A stretch of DNA of 64,000 nt from CAWBYL01 sp963793025 (GCA_963793025.1 CAWBYL010000004.1:1-64000), one strand, 5' to 3'; counted from the first letter of the stretch, positions 8,067 to 16,473 are shown. Notes: a model not told the origin generated them from the letters alone. Program-made: numbers and translations.

Positions 8067-9062
8067 GTGGATGAGCCGGTGGGCCCAAGCCCTGCGGCCC
8101 GTCCGGGTCCTCCGGCCGGCCGGGCCGGCGGGCGCCACCGACCCGGGTCGCGTCATCTGGCTCTGGTCGGGCCGACGGCGTCGGGCAAGTCGGCGGTGGC
8201 CCTCGAGGTCGCCCGCCGCCTGCCGGGGGCCGAGATCGTCAGCGTCGACTCCATGCAGGTGTACCGGGGCATGGACGTCGGCACGGCCAAGCCAACGGCG
8301 ACCGAGCAGGCCGAGATCCGCCACCACCTGATCGACGTGGCCGACCCCGACGACGACTACACCGTCGCCCGGTTCCAGCGGGACTGCCTCTCTGCGTTGG
8401 CCGACATCGAGGCCCGGGGCGGCCGGGCCCTGCTCGTCGGGGGTACCGGGCTGTACCTGCAGGCGGTGGTCGACGACCTCGACATCCCCGGTCGGTACCC
8501 CGCCACCCGGGCCGAGCTCGAGGCCGAGCCCGACGACGCCGTGCTCGCCGTGAGGCTCCAGCAGGTCGATCCCGTCGCCGCCGCCCGCATCGAACCGGGC
8601 AACCGGCGCCGGTTGGTGAGGGCCCTCGAGGTGACCCTGGGCAGCGGCCAGCCGTTCTCGTCCTACGGTCCCGGGCTCGAGGCCTACCCTCCGGCACCGT
8701 TCCCGCTCGTCGGCCTCGTCACCGAACGGCTCGTGCTCGACGAGCAGATCGCCCGCCGTTTCGACGAACAGATGGCGGCGGGGTTCCTCACCGAGGTGCG
8801 CGGACTGCTCGTCCGTCCGGGAGGTCTTTCCCGCACCGCCCGCCAGGCCCTGGGCTACGCCGAGTTGATCGATCACGTCGAGCACGACACCCCTCTGCCC
8901 GAGGCGGTGGCCACCGCGGTGCGTCGCACCCGTCGCTTCGCTCGTCGCCAGCAGCGCTGGTTCGGGCGCGATCCCCGGATCACCTGGATCCCCGGTCCCG
9001 GCGCGTCGGGACCGGCCGGCGACAACGCAGTCGCCGAAACCGTGCGGGCGCTGGTTGACTGA
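8067..9062 (+). CDS. miaA: tRNA dimethylallyltransferase MiaA
   Basis: A 331-aa enzyme that transfers the dimethylallyl group to A37 of tRNAs reading UNN codons, providing the substrate for MiaB. The P-loop is ALVGPTASGKSAVA (around residue 33). It is followed by the conserved EIVSVDSMQVYRGMDVGTAKP, HHLIDVADPDD, GGTGLYLQAVVDDL, GNRRRLVRALEV and QALGYAELIDHV motifs. The GTG at 8067 begins 4 nt after the miaB stop; about 30 residues precede the P-loop, more than in many homologues, so a later start is possible. The gene is flush with miaB and dapF in a tight same-strand run. Confidence 0.95.
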   Translation: MDEPVGPSPAARPGPPAGRAGGRHRPGSRHLALVGPTASGKSAVALEVARRLPGAEIVSVDSMQVYRGMDVGTAKPTATEQAEIRHHLIDVADPDDDYTVARFQRDCLSALADIEARGGRALLVGGTGLYLQAVVDDLDIPGRYPATRAELEAEPDDAVLAVRLQQVDPVAAARIEPGNRRRLVRALEVTLGSGQPFSSYGPGLEAYPPAPFPLVGLVTERLVLDEQIARRFDEQMAAGFLTEVRGLLVRPGGLSRTARQALGYAELIDHVEHDTPLPEAVATAVRRTRRFARRQQRWFGRDPRITWIPGPGASGPAGDNAVAETVRALVD

Positions 9063-9069
9063 AGCCACG

Positions 9070-9936
9070 ATGCAGCTCACGAAGCACCACGGACTCGGCA
9101 ACGACTTCCTCGTCGCCCTGGAGGAGGTCAGCGGGCCGATTCCCGCTGACGCCACCTTGGCGCGCCGGCTCTGCGACCGGCGCCGAGGCGTCGGGGCCGA
9201 CGGCTTCATCGTCGGCGCCCGGCCGACCACCGGCCGGATCTCCCCCGACGGCCGACCGATCGACGTGGTGATGCACCTCTGGAACGCCGACGGCAGCCGG
9301 GCCGAGATGAGCGGCAACGGGATCCGCTGCCTGGGTCAGGCCCTGGCGCTGGCTCGCGACGACCACGAGTCCGGCTACCTGGTGGCCACCGACGGTGGCC
9401 TCCGGGAGCTGGTGGTGCACGACGACGCCGAGCACCGGTGGGCGTCGGTGAGCGTCACCATGGGTCCCGTCCACCCCGGCCCCGGGGTGCCGGTGGCCGT
9501 GGCCGAACGGCTGGGCGATGCCCGTCATGCCACCGCCGACGTGGGGAATCCCCACCTCGTGGTGCTGGTGGCCGATCTGGACGGCGTCGATCTGGTGGGT
9601 ACCGGCTCCTGGGTCGAGCAGCAGTTCGACGCCGGGGTCAACGTCGAGTTCATCGCCCTCGGCTCCTCTCCCGACAGCCTCGACCTGCTCGTCTGGGAAC
9701 GAGGTGCCGGCGTCACCGAGGCGTGCGGGACCGGCGCCACCGCGGCCGCCCACCTGGCCCACTCCTGGGGCTTGGTCGGTCGCGAGGTGCGCGTCGACAT
9801 GCCCGGGGGGAGCGCCGAGGTCGTGCTCGCTCCCGATGACGACCCCGGGGCCGAGCCCGTCCTCATCGGGCCGTCACAGCACATCGCCACGATCGATGTC
9901 GCCGACGACGTCGCCGGCGAGGTCGCCGATGTCTGA
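9070..9936 (+). CDS. dapF: Diaminopimelate epimerase DapF
   Basis: A 288-aa epimerase that converts LL- to meso-diaminopimelate, the peptidoglycan cross-linker and lysine precursor. Both catalytic cysteines are visible: SGNGIRCLGQA in the N-terminal half and TEACGTGATAAA in the C-terminal half. The KHHGLGNDFLV start and VGNPHLVVLV segment are typical. ATG 9070 is chosen because MQLTKHHGLGNDF matches the usual N-terminus; an in-frame TTG at 9055 lies inside miaA. It starts 7 nt after miaA and overlaps hflX by 8 nt. With dapC, dapD and dapE nearby it completes the late succinylase DAP pathway. Confidence 0.95.
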   Translation: MQLTKHHGLGNDFLVALEEVSGPIPADATLARRLCDRRRGVGADGFIVGARPTTGRISPDGRPIDVVMHLWNADGSRAEMSGNGIRCLGQALALARDDHESGYLVATDGGLRELVVHDDAEHRWASVSVTMGPVHPGPGVPVAVAERLGDARHATADVGNPHLVVLVADLDGVDLVGTGSWVEQQFDAGVNVEFIALGSSPDSLDLLVWERGAGVTEACGTGATAAAHLAHSWGLVGREVRVDMPGGSAEVVLAPDDDPGAEPVLIGPSQHIATIDVADDVAGEVADV

Positions 9937-11308
9937 GGACCGGTCATCCGAGTCCGGGCCCGATGCCGCTGACGGACCCGGTCCGACGGCCCCCCGGGGC
10001 AGCCACCGCGGCGCCTTCGGCGACTTCGGCGGCGAGACCAGCGGGCTCATCGACCGCACCTTCCGGGAGAAGATCGTCCTCGTCGGGGTCACCCGTCCCG
10101 GCGAGCACGAGGAGGACACCGAGCGTCACCTCGACGAGTTGGCTCAACTGGTCGACACCGCCGGGGCCGATCCGGTCGCCACCGTCGTGCAGCGGCGCCA
10201 CTCGCCCGACCCGGCCACCTACCTCGGCTCCGGCAAGGCCGACGAGCTGCGCGAGCTGTGCATCGCCGTGGATGCCGACACCGTGGTGTTCGACGACGAG
10301 CTCAGCCCCGCCCAGCAGCGCAACCTGGAGAAGATCCTGGGGCGCACGGCCATCGATCGCACCGCGGTGATCCTCGACATCTTCGGCCAGAACGCCCACA
10401 GCCAGGAAGGCAAGGCCCAGGTCGAGCTGGCCCAGATCCGCTACCGCCTGCCTCGCCTGCGGGGCCGGGGCACCGCCTTCTCCCAACAGCGGGGTGGCAT
10501 CGGGGCCCGTCAGGGCGGCGGTGAGACCCAGCTCGAGGTCGATCGCCGCAAGCTGCTGCGGCGCATGCACAAGCTCGAGGCCGACCTCCGCGAGATCACC
10601 CGGGTCCGACACACCCAGGCCAAGGCCCGTCAGCGCTCGCAGCTGTCCCGCGTGGCCATCGTCGGCTACACCAACGCCGGTAAGTCCACGTTGTTGAACC
10701 ACCTCACCGACGCGGGGGTCCTGGTCGAGGACCGGCTGTTCGCCACGCTGGACGCCACCACCCGCCGCCTGCAGCTCCCCGGGGGCGAGACGGTCCTGGT
10801 GACCGACACGGTCGGGTTCATCACCAAGCTCCCGACCCAGCTGGTGGAGGCGTTCAAGTCCACGCTGGAGGTGGTGGTCGACGCCGACCTGTTGGTCCAC
10901 GTGGTGGATGCGTCGGCCCCCGAGCCCGACGAGCACCTCCGGGCCGTCGAGCGGGTGCTGGACGAGATCGGGGCGGGCGACGTTCCCCAGTTCCTCGTGG
11001 TGAACAAGGTCGATCTCGATCCGGAAGGGGCCAAACGCCTCCTCGTCGACCACGAGGGCGCGGTGGCCGTCTCGGCGGTGACGGGTGAGGGGATCAGTGA
11101 CCTGCTGCGGAGCCTGGGCGATCGTCTGCGGGGCCTGTCCACTGTCACCGAGCTGGTCGTGCCCTTCGACCGGGGGGACGTCCTCGCGGCCCTCCACCGC
11201 GAGGGGGAGGTGCTGGTCGAGACAGCCACCGACACGGGCATGCGCGTGCGGGCTCGCCTCGACGACGCCTCCGTGAGCCGCCTGCGCCAGTACGTGGTCG
11301 CGGGCTAG
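9929..11308 (+). CDS. hflX: Ribosome-associated GTPase HflX
   Basis: A 459-aa GTPase that binds the 50S subunit and in other bacteria rescues stalled or heat-damaged ribosomes. The N-terminal HflX domain contains TYLGSGKADEL, FDDELSPAQQRNLE and DRTAVILDIFGQNAHSQEGK. The glycine-rich GERGGIGARQGGGETQ-like region reads QQRGGIGARQGGGETQLE here. The G domain has G1 VAIVGYTNAGKST, G3 DTVGFITKLP and G4 VNKVD, with a SAVTGEGI G5. The ATG at 9929 overlaps the end of dapF by 8 nt (frame +1), so the two are probably translationally coupled. The first 45 residues are variable and polar. dapC follows 15 nt downstream. Confidence 0.94.
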   Translation: MSEDRSSESGPDAADGPGPTAPRGSHRGAFGDFGGETSGLIDRTFREKIVLVGVTRPGEHEEDTERHLDELAQLVDTAGADPVATVVQRRHSPDPATYLGSGKADELRELCIAVDADTVVFDDELSPAQQRNLEKILGRTAIDRTAVILDIFGQNAHSQEGKAQVELAQIRYRLPRLRGRGTAFSQQRGGIGARQGGGETQLEVDRRKLLRRMHKLEADLREITRVRHTQAKARQRSQLSRVAIVGYTNAGKSTLLNHLTDAGVLVEDRLFATLDATTRRLQLPGGETVLVTDTVGFITKLPTQLVEAFKSTLEVVVDADLLVHVVDASAPEPDEHLRAVERVLDEIGAGDVPQFLVVNKVDLDPEGAKRLLVDHEGAVAVSAVTGEGISDLLRSLGDRLRGLSTVTELVVPFDRGDVLAALHREGEVLVETATDTGMRVRARLDDASVSRLRQYVVAG

Positions 11309-11323
11309 ACGGGAACCGGACCG

Positions 11324-12478
11324 GTGACCGTGCCCACCGAGAACGACGACGCCGCGCCGGGCGGGTTCCGGCCGCCGCCGTATCCCTACGACCGCCTCGA
11401 CGAGCTGAAGCCCATCGCCGCCGCCCACGAGGGTGGCCTCGTCGACCTCTCCATCGGCACACCGTGCGACGCTCCGTCGCCCGAGGTGCTGGCCGCCCTG
11501 GCCGGCTCGTCGGCCGAGCGGGGCTACCCGGCCTCGATCGGGTCGCCGACCTACCGCCAGGCGGCATCGGCGTGGATGGCGCGGCGGCTGGAGGTGGACG
11601 TCCCACCCGACCAGCTGGCGGCGTGCATCGGCACCAAGGAGCTGGTGGCCGGCCTGCCGCACTGGCTGCGCCTGCGTGACCCGCATCGTGACACCGTGCT
11701 GTACCCGGCGATCAGCTACCCGAGCTATGCCATGGGCGCCGAGCTGGCCGGGGCCCGAGCCGTGCCGGTCCCGGTCGGCCCCGACGGACGGAGCGACCTG
11801 GGCGCCATCTCAGCCTCCGACGCGGCCCGGGCCCTGTGCCTGTGGGTGAACTCGCCGGCCAACCCGACCGGGCTGCTCGACGACCTCACCGCCGCCGCCG
11901 CCTGGGGCCGAGAGCACGGGGTGCTCGTCGTCTCCGACGAGTGCTACGTCGAGTTCACCTGGGACGGACCCCGCCGCACGATCCTGGAGGACGGCCTCGA
12001 CGGCGTCTTGGCCGTGCATTCGCTGTCCAAGCGCTCGAACCTGGCCGGGGCACGGGCCGGGTTCTACGCCGGCGACGCCGAGCTCGTGCACTACCTCTCC
12101 GAGCTGCGCAAGCACGCCGGCTTCATGGTCCCCGGGCCGGTGCAGGCGGCGGCAGTGGCGGCGTGGAGCGACGACGACCACGTCGAGGCCCAGCGGGCCC
12201 GGTACCGGGCCCGCCTGGAGCGGTTCGCTGCCGTGCTGGGCACCATCGGTGTCGAGGCGCCCCTTCCCCGAGGGGGGTTCTACCTGTGGGTCCCGGCGCC
12301 GGGCGGCGACGCCTGGGCCCTGGTGCACCGCTTGGCCACCGAGGGTGGGGCACTGGTCTCCCCTGGTGAGTTCTACGGACCCGAGGGCGCCGGGTTCGTG
12401 CGGGTCGCGGTGGTGCAGCCCGACGACCGCCTCGAGCTGGTGGCCCGTCGCCTGGTTCGCGGCCCGGCCCGCGACTGA
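11324..12478 (+). CDS. dapC: N-succinyldiaminopimelate aminotransferase DapC
   Basis: A 384-aa fold-type I PLP aminotransferase. It starts near the substrate end with FRPPPYPYDRLDELKPIAAAH and VDLSIGTPCD, the usual N-terminus of actinobacterial DapC. The PLP lysine is in SLSKRSNLAGARAGF; VNSPANPTG and VVSDECYVEF supply the Asn and the Asp-x-x-Tyr that contact the cofactor. The expected reaction is transfer of the amino group from glutamate to N-succinyl-2-amino-6-ketopimelate. The location between dapF/hflX and dapD/dapE supports DapC over other aspartate-type aminotransferases. GTG 11324 is used; a second in-frame GTG is two codons downstream. Confidence 0.88.
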   Translation: MTVPTENDDAAPGGFRPPPYPYDRLDELKPIAAAHEGGLVDLSIGTPCDAPSPEVLAALAGSSAERGYPASIGSPTYRQAASAWMARRLEVDVPPDQLAACIGTKELVAGLPHWLRLRDPHRDTVLYPAISYPSYAMGAELAGARAVPVPVGPDGRSDLGAISASDAARALCLWVNSPANPTGLLDDLTAAAAWGREHGVLVVSDECYVEFTWDGPRRTILEDGLDGVLAVHSLSKRSNLAGARAGFYAGDAELVHYLSELRKHAGFMVPGPVQAAAVAAWSDDDHVEAQRARYRARLERFAAVLGTIGVEAPLPRGGFYLWVPAPGGDAWALVHRLATEGGALVSPGEFYGPEGAGFVRVAVVQPDDRLELVARRLVRGPARD

Positions 12479-12533
12479 CGGCGGGCTGACCGAGATCCCC
12501 GTCCCCGGCGCAGCGATCAGGCCATAGTGGAGC

Positions 12534-13619
12534 ATGGCGTACCCACAGCAGCAGCCGGCCCCGATGGCGGTCCCGAAGCGATCCAAGGCGGGGATCATCT
12601 GGGCCATCGTGATCTTCCTGGTGACCGCGATCGTCGGAATCGTGATGATCGCCCTCTCCATCGGCACCATCGCCAACGCGATCAACGACCTCGACCGGGT
12701 CGACGCCGGTGAGACCCAGGAGGTACGGCTCAGCTCGGGGGACCAGTACTTCTTCGTCGTGGCCGACAACCAACGGGACCTCTTCGCCGTCACCGTCTTC
12801 GTGACCGACCCCGACGGTCGGTCGGTCAGGCTCGACGGCGGCAACAACTACGACGGCAACACGGACGGACAGGCCTTCCAGTCGATCGGACATCTGAACG
12901 TCGACACGGCCGGCACCTACACCGTCGAGGTCCAGGGACCCCCGGGGTCGTCGATCCGCATCGGCGAGATCCCCATCGGTCGCTTCCTCGGCCTCCTCTT
13001 CGGTGGCATCGCCATCGGAGCCCTCGGCTTCTTGATCGCCCTCGTGATCCTGATCGTCGCCCTCGTGCGCCGGAGCCGGGCCAAGAAGGCAGCCACGGCG
13101 GCGGCATGGGGCGCCCCGGGGGGCTACCCCGGGGCGGCGCCCGGCGCCTATCCGCCTGGTACGTACCCGCCGAGCGCGTACCCGCCTGCTGCGGTTCCGC
13201 CCCCAGGTACGCCTCCCGGACCTCCGCCGCCGGCGGCGGGGCCGGCTCAGACCCCGCCCCCTCCGGCACCAGGCACACCGCCCCCTCCCGCGCCGGGCAC
13301 CCCACCCCCTCCGGCGACCCCGCCGCCGCCCCCGCCTCCTCCGGCGCCGGGCACCCCACCGCCCCCTCCGCCGGCCGGGCCCGGTCCCGCGCCGGCCCCG
13401 CCCGCCGGTGGCGAGGCCCCCACGCCTCCGCCCGCGTCCTACACACCCCCTCCGACCTCGTCGGACCCTGCGGCCCCGATTCCGGCCGACCCCGCGGCCC
13501 CGGTTCCGGACCCGGCTCCGACCGAGCCCCCCGCCCCGGCACCGGAGACGGGCGCCCCTCCCGCGGAGCCGTCGCCGCCCCCGACCGACCCCCCTTCGGC
13601 GCCCCCGCCTCCCGCCTGA
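12534..13619 (+). CDS. Two-pass membrane protein with long proline-rich tail, unknown function
   Basis: A 361-aa protein of no recognised family. Residues 20-45 form the first membrane helix. Residues 50-145 form an extracytoplasmic domain of beta-rich character (EVRLSSGDQYFFVVADN, TAGTYTVEVQGPPGSSIRIG), somewhat like pre-peptidase C-terminal or jelly-roll domains. Residues 150-178 form the second helix, ended by RRSRAKKA. Residues from about 190 to the end are Pro/Ala/Gly/Thr-rich with runs such as PPPPAPGTPPPP. The tail would be cytoplasmic if the positive-inside rule holds. It lies between dapC and dapD in the same direction, which may be transcriptional convenience or may hint at envelope work. 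The tail has low-complexity tandem repeats that could vary between strains. Confidence 0.7.
   Translation: MAYPQQQPAPMAVPKRSKAGIIWAIVIFLVTAIVGIVMIALSIGTIANAINDLDRVDAGETQEVRLSSGDQYFFVVADNQRDLFAVTVFVTDPDGRSVRLDGGNNYDGNTDGQAFQSIGHLNVDTAGTYTVEVQGPPGSSIRIGEIPIGRFLGLLFGGIAIGALGFLIALVILIVALVRRSRAKKAATAAAWGAPGGYPGAAPGAYPPGTYPPSAYPPAAVPPPGTPPGPPPPAAGPAQTPPPPAPGTPPPPAPGTPPPPATPPPPPPPPAPGTPPPPPPAGPGPAPAPPAGGEAPTPPPASYTPPPTSSDPAAPIPADPAAPVPDPAPTEPPAPAPETGAPPAEPSPPPTDPPSAPPPPA
13257..13376 (+). repeat. Proline-rich coding low-complexity repeat
   Basis: Imperfect repeats encoding PPPPAPGT units (three clear copies with longer Pro runs between) inside the tail of the membrane protein at 12534. Nearly every codon is CCN or GGN, making this a likely site of slippage or assembly error. 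Confidence 0.7.
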
Positions 13620-13637
13620 GCGGGGCCGGCCGCCGGG

Positions 13638-13643
13638 TAGCCT
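13638..13643 (+). promoter_or_regulatory. Leaderless -10 (TAGCCT) for dapD
   Basis: TAGCCT ends 7 nt before ATG 13651, the same hexamer and spacing as at miaB. It suggests dapD can be transcribed independently of the upstream membrane-protein gene. Confidence 0.45.
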
Positions 13644-13650
13644 CGCCGCC

Positions 13651-14481
13651 ATGGCCGACCTTGCTGCAACCATCGACGAGCTCTGGAACGCTCGCGACAC
13701 CCTCACCGCTGACGACGCCGACGCCAACGCCGCCATCGGCGAGGCCCTCGACCTCCTCGACCGGGGCGAGGCGCGCGTCGCCGAGCCCGGACCGGGCCCC
13801 GACGACGAGCCCGTCGTGCACCAGTGGCTCAAGCACGCGATCCTGCTGTACTTCCGCCAGGCCCAGATGAGCACGACCGAGCTCGGGCCCTTCGAGTATG
13901 CCGACAAGGTGCCCCTGAAGTCCGACTACGCCGCGGCCGGCGTGCGCGTCGTGCCCGGCGCCTCGGCCCGCTACGGATCGTTCCTCGACCGGGGCGTCGT
14001 GATGATGCCCAGCTACGTCAACATCGGTGCCCGGGTCGGGGCCAACTCCATGGTCGACACGTGGGCCACCGTCGGCTCGTGCGCCCAGATCGGCGCCAAC
14101 GTTCACCTGTCGGGTGGCGTGGGCATCGGCGGCGTGTTGGAGCCTCCCCAGGCCGCACCGGTCATGGTGGGCGACGAGTGCTACATCGGCAGCCGCTGCA
14201 TCGTGGCCGAGGGCTCACGCGTGGGCGACGGTGCCGTGCTCGGCGCCGGGAGCATCCTCACCGGCTCCATCCCGGTGATCGACGCCGAGACGGGCGAGGA
14301 GCTGAGTCGTGGCGTGGTACCGCCGTGGTGCGTCGCCATCTCCGCCACCCGCCCCCGAAGCTTCCCGGGTGGGGAGTTCGGCCTGTCCTGCGTCCTGGTC
14401 ATCAAGTACCTCAACGAGGGCGAGCGCCACGACAAGTCCGCCCTCAACGACGTGCTGCGCCTCCACGGCGCCGCCACCTGA
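13651..14481 (+). CDS. dapD: 2,3,4,5-tetrahydropyridine-2,6-dicarboxylate N-succinyltransferase DapD
   Basis: A 276-aa left-handed beta-helix acyltransferase that succinylates tetrahydrodipicolinate with succinyl-CoA, committing this organism to the succinylase DAP route. The N-terminal helical part contains WLKHAILLYFR and the DKVPLK segment. Hexapeptide repeats run from VRVVPGASARYGSFL through MMPSYVNIGARVGANSMVDTWATVGSCAQIGANVHLSGG to GVLEPPQAAPVMVGDECYIGSRC. The length and EPPQAAPV motif match the shorter E. coli-type DapD. ATG 13651 follows a leaderless-type TAGCCT. dapE begins 8 nt after its stop. Confidence 0.95.
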   Translation: MADLAATIDELWNARDTLTADDADANAAIGEALDLLDRGEARVAEPGPGPDDEPVVHQWLKHAILLYFRQAQMSTTELGPFEYADKVPLKSDYAAAGVRVVPGASARYGSFLDRGVVMMPSYVNIGARVGANSMVDTWATVGSCAQIGANVHLSGGVGIGGVLEPPQAAPVMVGDECYIGSRCIVAEGSRVGDGAVLGAGSILTGSIPVIDAETGEELSRGVVPPWCVAISATRPRSFPGGEFGLSCVLVIKYLNEGERHDKSALNDVLRLHGAAT

Positions 14482-14488
14482 GCACCCG

Positions 14489-15583
14489 GTGACCGAGCCC
14501 TCCGGGGCGGCGCGCCCCGCCGTCGACCTCCTGGCCCGCACCGGCGCGCTGGTCGACATCGCTTCGCCCAGCCGGCAGGAGGCCGACCTGGTCGGGCTCA
14601 TCGAGGCCGAGCTGCGCACCATCGCCGGTCTCGAGGTGACGAGGGTCGGGGACAACGTGGTCGCCCGCACCTCGCTCGGGCGGGACCAGCGGTTGATCCT
14701 CGCCGGGCACACCGACACCGTGCCGCCCGCAGGCAACCAGAGTGCCGTCATCGACGGTGATCGCTTGTCCGGGGTGGGATCGGCCGACATGAAGGGCGGC
14801 CTGGCCGTCATGTTGGAGCTGGCCCGGTCGGTGCCCGAGCCGGCGGTCGACGTCACCTACGTGTTCTACGCACGCGAGGAGATCGCCAGCCTGGAGAGCG
14901 GTCTGGGCGAGCTGTTCGCCGAGCGTCCCGATCTGCTCGTGGCCGATGCCGCCGTGCTGGGCGAGCCCACCGACGCGGTGGTGGAGGCCGGTTGTCAGGG
15001 GACGATGCGCCTCCGGGTGACCCTGATGGGGGAGCGGGCCCACACCGCCCGGCCGTGGATGGGGCGCAACGCCGCCCATCGGCTGGCCGGCATCCTGGGT
15101 GCGCTCGACGCCTACGAACCCCGACGTCCGGTGATCGACGGGTGCGAGTTCCGCGAGGCCCTGCAGGCGGTGGCCGTCGAGGCCGGGGTGGCGGGCAACG
15201 TGGTGCCCGACCGGGCGGTGGTGACGGTGAACCATCGTTTCGCCCCCGACCGTGACCTGGCGGCGGCCGAGGCTCATGTGCGGGCGGTGATCGATCCCCA
15301 CCTCGACGACGGTGACGAGGTCGAGGTGGTGGACGCCGCCGCGGCGGCCTCTCCCGGGCTCGAGCACCCTCTGTTGGCGTCGCTGGTGGCCCGCAGCGGA
15401 GCGCCGGTGCGGGCCAAGCTGGGATGGACCGACGTGGCCCGCTTCGCCGTCCACGGTGTGGCCGCCACCAACTTCGGGCCCGGTGACAACACCGTGGCCC
15501 ACACCGCGCAGGAGCACCTCGACCGCGCCCCGCTCGAGAGGGTGTGGGAGGTGCTCCTGGCCCTGCTGGTGGATGGCGCCTGA
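14489..15583 (+). CDS. dapE: Succinyl-diaminopimelate desuccinylase DapE
   Basis: A 364-aa M20-family metallopeptidase predicted to hydrolyse N-succinyl-LL-diaminopimelate. Metal ligands and catalytic residues are visible: LAGHTDTVPPAG (His, Asp), GVGSADMKGGLA (bridging Asp), FYAREEIAS (the Glu pair), and the late GPGDNTVAHTAQE with the last His. The dimerisation domain runs from about residue 170 to 285 (GERAHTARPWMGRNAAHR). The GTG at 14489 is 8 nt after dapD. Neighbours dapC, dapD and dapF make the substrate assignment strong for a family that otherwise includes ArgE and aminoacylases. The stop is 3 nt from that of the convergent lexA. Confidence 0.9.
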   Translation: MTEPSGAARPAVDLLARTGALVDIASPSRQEADLVGLIEAELRTIAGLEVTRVGDNVVARTSLGRDQRLILAGHTDTVPPAGNQSAVIDGDRLSGVGSADMKGGLAVMLELARSVPEPAVDVTYVFYAREEIASLESGLGELFAERPDLLVADAAVLGEPTDAVVEAGCQGTMRLRVTLMGERAHTARPWMGRNAAHRLAGILGALDAYEPRRPVIDGCEFREALQAVAVEAGVAGNVVPDRAVVTVNHRFAPDRDLAAAEAHVRAVIDPHLDDGDEVEVVDAAAAASPGLEHPLLASLVARSGAPVRAKLGWTDVARFAVHGVAATNFGPGDNTVAHTAQEHLDRAPLERVWEVLLALLVDGA

Positions 15584-15586
15584 GCG

Positions 15587-16219
15587 CTAGAGCTTGCGCA
15601 TCACGGTGACGACCTTGCCGTAGATGTTGACCTCCGACGGGTCGAACTCCATGGGCTCGAGCGTGGGGTTGGAGGGCAGCAGCACGACCTTGGACCCCTT
15701 GCGGGTGTAGGTCTTCACGGTGGCCTCGTCGCCGGGGATCCCGGCGATGACGATGTCGCCCTTCTCGGCCACCTGCTGGGCCTTGGCCACGATGAAGTCG
15801 CCGTCGAGGATGCCGGCGTCGATCATCGACTCGCCTCGGACCCGGAGCATGAACAGCTCGCCCTCGCCGCAGAAGTCCGAGGGGATGGGGACGATCTCCT
15901 CGACGTTCTCCTGGGCCAGCACGTCGGTGCCGGCGGCCACGTCTCCGACCAGGGGCACGTGGCGGAAGGGACGGCGATCGCCAGAGGCACCCGAGTTGGG
16001 GTCGTAGCGGACCTCCATCGCCCGCGGCTTCACCGGGTCCCGGCGGAGGTAGCCGAGGTCGTTGAGGCGGTTGAGGTGGTTCTGGACGCTCGACGGAGAG
16101 GTGAGGCCGATCGATTTGCCGATCTCGCGGACCGACGGTGGGTACCCGAACTCGGTGATGTGCTGATCGATGATCTGCAGGATCTGCGACTGACGCGGCG
16201 TGAGGCGGTTGGTGCTCAT
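15587..16219 (-). CDS. lexA: SOS repressor LexA
   Basis: A 210-aa transcriptional repressor with an S24 auto-cleavage domain. The N-terminal winged helix starts LTPRQSQILQIIDQHITEFGYPPSVREIG; the cleavage site is Ala96-Gly97 in DVAAGTDVLAQE. The catalytic Ser131 is in RGESMID and Lys169 in ATVKTY. The ATG at 16219 follows a GGAGGG ribosome-binding site. The promoter (TTGCGC-N17-TACCTT on the minus strand, 16298-16326) is overlapped by a LexA box, giving autoregulation. It is divergent from the LysM gene and nrdR, the same arrangement as lexA-Rv2719c-nrdR in mycobacteria, and converges on dapE. Confidence 0.97.
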   Translation of the reverse strand: MSTNRLTPRQSQILQIIDQHITEFGYPPSVREIGKSIGLTSPSSVQNHLNRLNDLGYLRRDPVKPRAMEVRYDPNSGASGDRRPFRHVPLVGDVAAGTDVLAQENVEEIVPIPSDFCGEGELFMLRVRGESMIDAGILDGDFIVAKAQQVAEKGDIVIAGIPGDEATVKTYTRKGSKVVLLPSNPTLEPMEFDPSEVNIYGKVVTVMRKL

Positions 16220-16297
16220 GGAGCCCTCCGTTGGTGGTGGCCCGCAGGGGCCGGCTGGGGTGATGGGCCGGCCGGAGCCGACGAACGCCTGTATGGA

Positions 16298-16326
16298 AAG
16301 GTACCGCACCGAGGCGCGGCGCGCAA
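16298..16326 (-). promoter_or_regulatory. lexA promoter
   Basis: On the minus strand TTGCGC (16326-16321), 17 nt, then TACCTT (16303-16298). The -35 overlaps the first LexA box (16323-16338), as expected for an autoregulated repressor. This leaves a leader of about 70 nt. Confidence 0.6.
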
Positions 16327-16419
16327 ACACCCGTTCGCACAAACACCCGTACGATTGGGGGTTGACGCCGAACACCCGTACGTGCTTGCATCCTCCTCCT
16401 GGTGCGAACGCCCGTTCGT
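16323..16419. promoter_or_regulatory. Array of four LexA boxes between lexA and the LysM gene
   Basis: Boxes lie at 16323-16338 (GCAAACACCCGTTCGC), 16339-16354 (ACAAACACCCGTACGA), 16368-16383 (CCGAACACCCGTACGT) and 16404-16419 (GCGAACGCCCGTTCGT). The first two abut exactly (16-nt period). All keep AAC-N4-GT(T/A)CG. Half-site strength varies, suggesting graded or cooperative LexA binding on the shared divergent control region. A fifth, poorer match (CGAACGCCTGTATG) is at 16282-16295. Confidence 0.85.
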
Positions 16420-16443
16420 GCCGCAGGAATCGTGCCGCTGGCA

Positions 16444-16466
16444 CTGTCACACCCCCTGTGGAGACT
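16444..16466 (+). promoter_or_regulatory. PafBC-like element before the LysM gene
   Basis: CTGTCACAC (16444-16452), 8 nt, then GAGACT (16461-16466), 7 nt before ATG 16474. The first element is identical to that at recA; the -10 keeps the final T but starts GA instead of TA. Transcription from it would be leaderless. Confidence 0.5.
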
Positions 16467-16473
16467 GAGACCC

